Shown one piece after another: positions 5,295-6,034 of a stretch of 6,034 nucleotides of DNA; position 1 is the first letter of the stretch; each line of letters opens with the position of its first letter. The DNA comes from Alphaproteobacteria bacterium (lineage in GTDB: Bacteria; Pseudomonadota; Alphaproteobacteria; Sphingomonadales; Rhodothalassiaceae), in NCBI GenBank assembly GCA_003694205.1, contig RFKS01000048.1:1-6034 (forward strand). The letters are read 5' to 3'. The notes beneath the pieces are model-generated. The model searched no databases. It had not been told where the DNA came from and saw nothing but the letters and a program-made list of their open reading frames with translations. A program made the position numbers and the translations under genes.

Positions 5295-6034
5295 GGCCGG
5301 GCCCTCCTTGGCGTGAAGAAACGCAGGCGATTGGCGTTCGAGACCACCGTCACCGAGGAAAATGCCATGGCGGCGGCGGCAATGAGCGGGCTGAGCAACA
5401 GGCCGGTGAAGGGGTAGAGCACGCCCATGGCGATGGGGATGCCGAGCGTGTTGTAGCCGAAGGCGCCGAGGAGATTCTGGCGCACATTGCGCATCGTGGC
5501 ACGGCTGATCTCGATCGCCGTGACGACACCCCAGAGGCTGCCCTTGATGAGCGTGATATCGCTCGCCTCGATGGCGACATCGGTACCGGTGCCGATGGCG
5601 AAGCCGACATCGGCCTGTGCCAGCGCCGGCGCGTCGTTGATGCCGTCGCCGACCATGCCGACCGTCTTGCCCTCGAGCTGCAGTTTCTGCACTTCATGGG
5701 CCTTCTGATCGGGCAGCACCTCGGCAAGAATCCGGTCGACACCCACCTGGCGCGCAATGGCGTTCGCCGTGCGCGCATTGTCACCGGTGATCATCACCAC
5801 CTCGAGGCCCATGCGCTTGAGCTCAGCGATTGCCGGGGCGGAATCCGGCTTCACCGTGTCGGCGACGGCCACCAATCCGGCGGCGGTACCGTCGATGGCC
5901 ACATACATGGGGGTCTTGCCCTCCTCCGCGAGGCGTTCCCACGCGCGCGTCAGTGGCGCAATGTCGATGTCGCGTTCGCGCATCAGCTTGGCATTGCCAA
6001 GGAGAACCGTCTTGCCGTCGATCCGTCCCGAGAC
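5291..6034 (-). CDS. copA: Cu(I)-exporting P1B-type ATPase, C-terminal part (5' end beyond window)
   Basis: Inner-membrane pump that exports cytoplasmic Cu(I) using ATP. The frame is open to the last base of the window, so these 247 residues are only about the last third of a protein usually 700-850 long. Visible parts are the end of the nucleotide-binding domain (DGKTVLLGN near residues 6-14, before the ATG at 5983), the P-domain motifs MITGDN (81-86) and [11 protein letters not shown] (128-138, hinge and Mg-binding Asp residues), then the last two membrane helices. Helix 7 carries YN (194-195, in [10 protein letters not shown]) and helix 8 carries MAFSS (223-227); YN with MxxSS is the Cu(I) signature of P1B-1 pumps. 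The catalytic DKTGT, the CPC motif and any N-terminal metal-binding domains lie outside the window. The ATG at 5983 is internal and not the gene start. The TGA overlaps the start of the cupredoxin gene. Silver is often a second substrate in this subgroup. No copper regulator gene is visible here. Confidence 0.94.
   Translation of the reverse strand, partial: VSGRIDGKTVLLGNAKLMRERDIDIAPLTRAWERLAEEGKTPMYVAIDGTAAGLVAVADTVKPDSAPAIAELKRMGLEVVMITGDNARTANAIARQVGVDRILAEVLPDQKAHEVQKLQLEGKTVGMVGDGINDAPALAQADVGFAIGTGTDVAIEASDITLIKGSLWGVVTAIEISRATMRNVRQNLLGAFGYNTLGIPIAMGVLYPFTGLLLSPLIAAAAMAFSSVTVVSNANRLRFFTPRRARP
5303..5309 (-). promoter_or_regulatory. Strong ribosome binding site inside the 3' end of copA
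   Basis: On the minus strand AAGGAGG, a full match to the Shine-Dalgarno consensus, lies eight bases before the cupredoxin ATG at 5294. It sits within the last codons of copA. Together with the ATGA overlap it fixes the cupredoxin start and predicts efficient translation of the small protein relative to the pump. Confidence 0.85.

Noticed and set aside
5291..5983. Stand-alone small ATPase starting at the ATG at 5983
   Set aside because: The frame continues upstream to the window end with family sequence (DGKTVLLGN), so the ATG is internal and the gene is only cut by the window.

Overview
The window is high-GC (by eye about two thirds G+C), tightly packed bacterial DNA with short gaps, Shine-Dalgarno sites and ATGA overlaps. 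An outer-membrane-type lipoprotein, a PhoD phosphatase, an MdlB/LldD-type flavoenzyme and a P1B copper ATPase all suit a Gram-negative, most likely an alphaproteobacterium. That placement is inference; no rRNA or other marker gene is present. I see no tRNA, CRISPR array, insertion sequence or phage gene.

Layout: (1) Positions 2-2034, plus strand: two phosphatase genes with an ATGA overlap. The first is a PhoD-type metallophosphatase cut at its 5' end by the window edge. The second is a complete HAD-family acid phosphatase/5'-nucleotidase lipoprotein of the e(P4) type. Both should act outside the cytoplasm, where together they could strip phosphate from esters such as nucleotides. (2) Positions 2031-4768, minus strand: a two-gene unit. 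An FMN-dependent 2-hydroxy-acid dehydrogenase (upstream) is followed after 14 bases by a thiamine-diphosphate enzyme of the acetolactate synthase/benzoylformate decarboxylase superfamily. The pair resembles MdlB plus MdlC of mandelate catabolism: oxidise a 2-hydroxy acid to a 2-oxo acid, then cleave or decarboxylate it. The true substrate cannot be read from the sequence. (3) Positions 4917-6034, minus strand: the 3' end of a Cu(I)-exporting P1B-type ATPase (copA, cut by the window end), overlapping by ATGA a small membrane-anchored cupredoxin with a C...CxMxM copper site. This looks like a CupA-type copper chaperone feeding the pump.

The two opposing units meet tail to tail on one CTAG palindrome that supplies the stop codon on both strands, leaving no room for a terminator between them. 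The 148-base gap between the copper and hydroxy-acid units holds only a weak hairpin with four Ts, one further inverted repeat and no convincing promoter, so read-through from copA cannot be excluded. The points most worth a second look are the uncharacterised hydroxy-acid/ThDP pair and the CupA-like cupredoxin.
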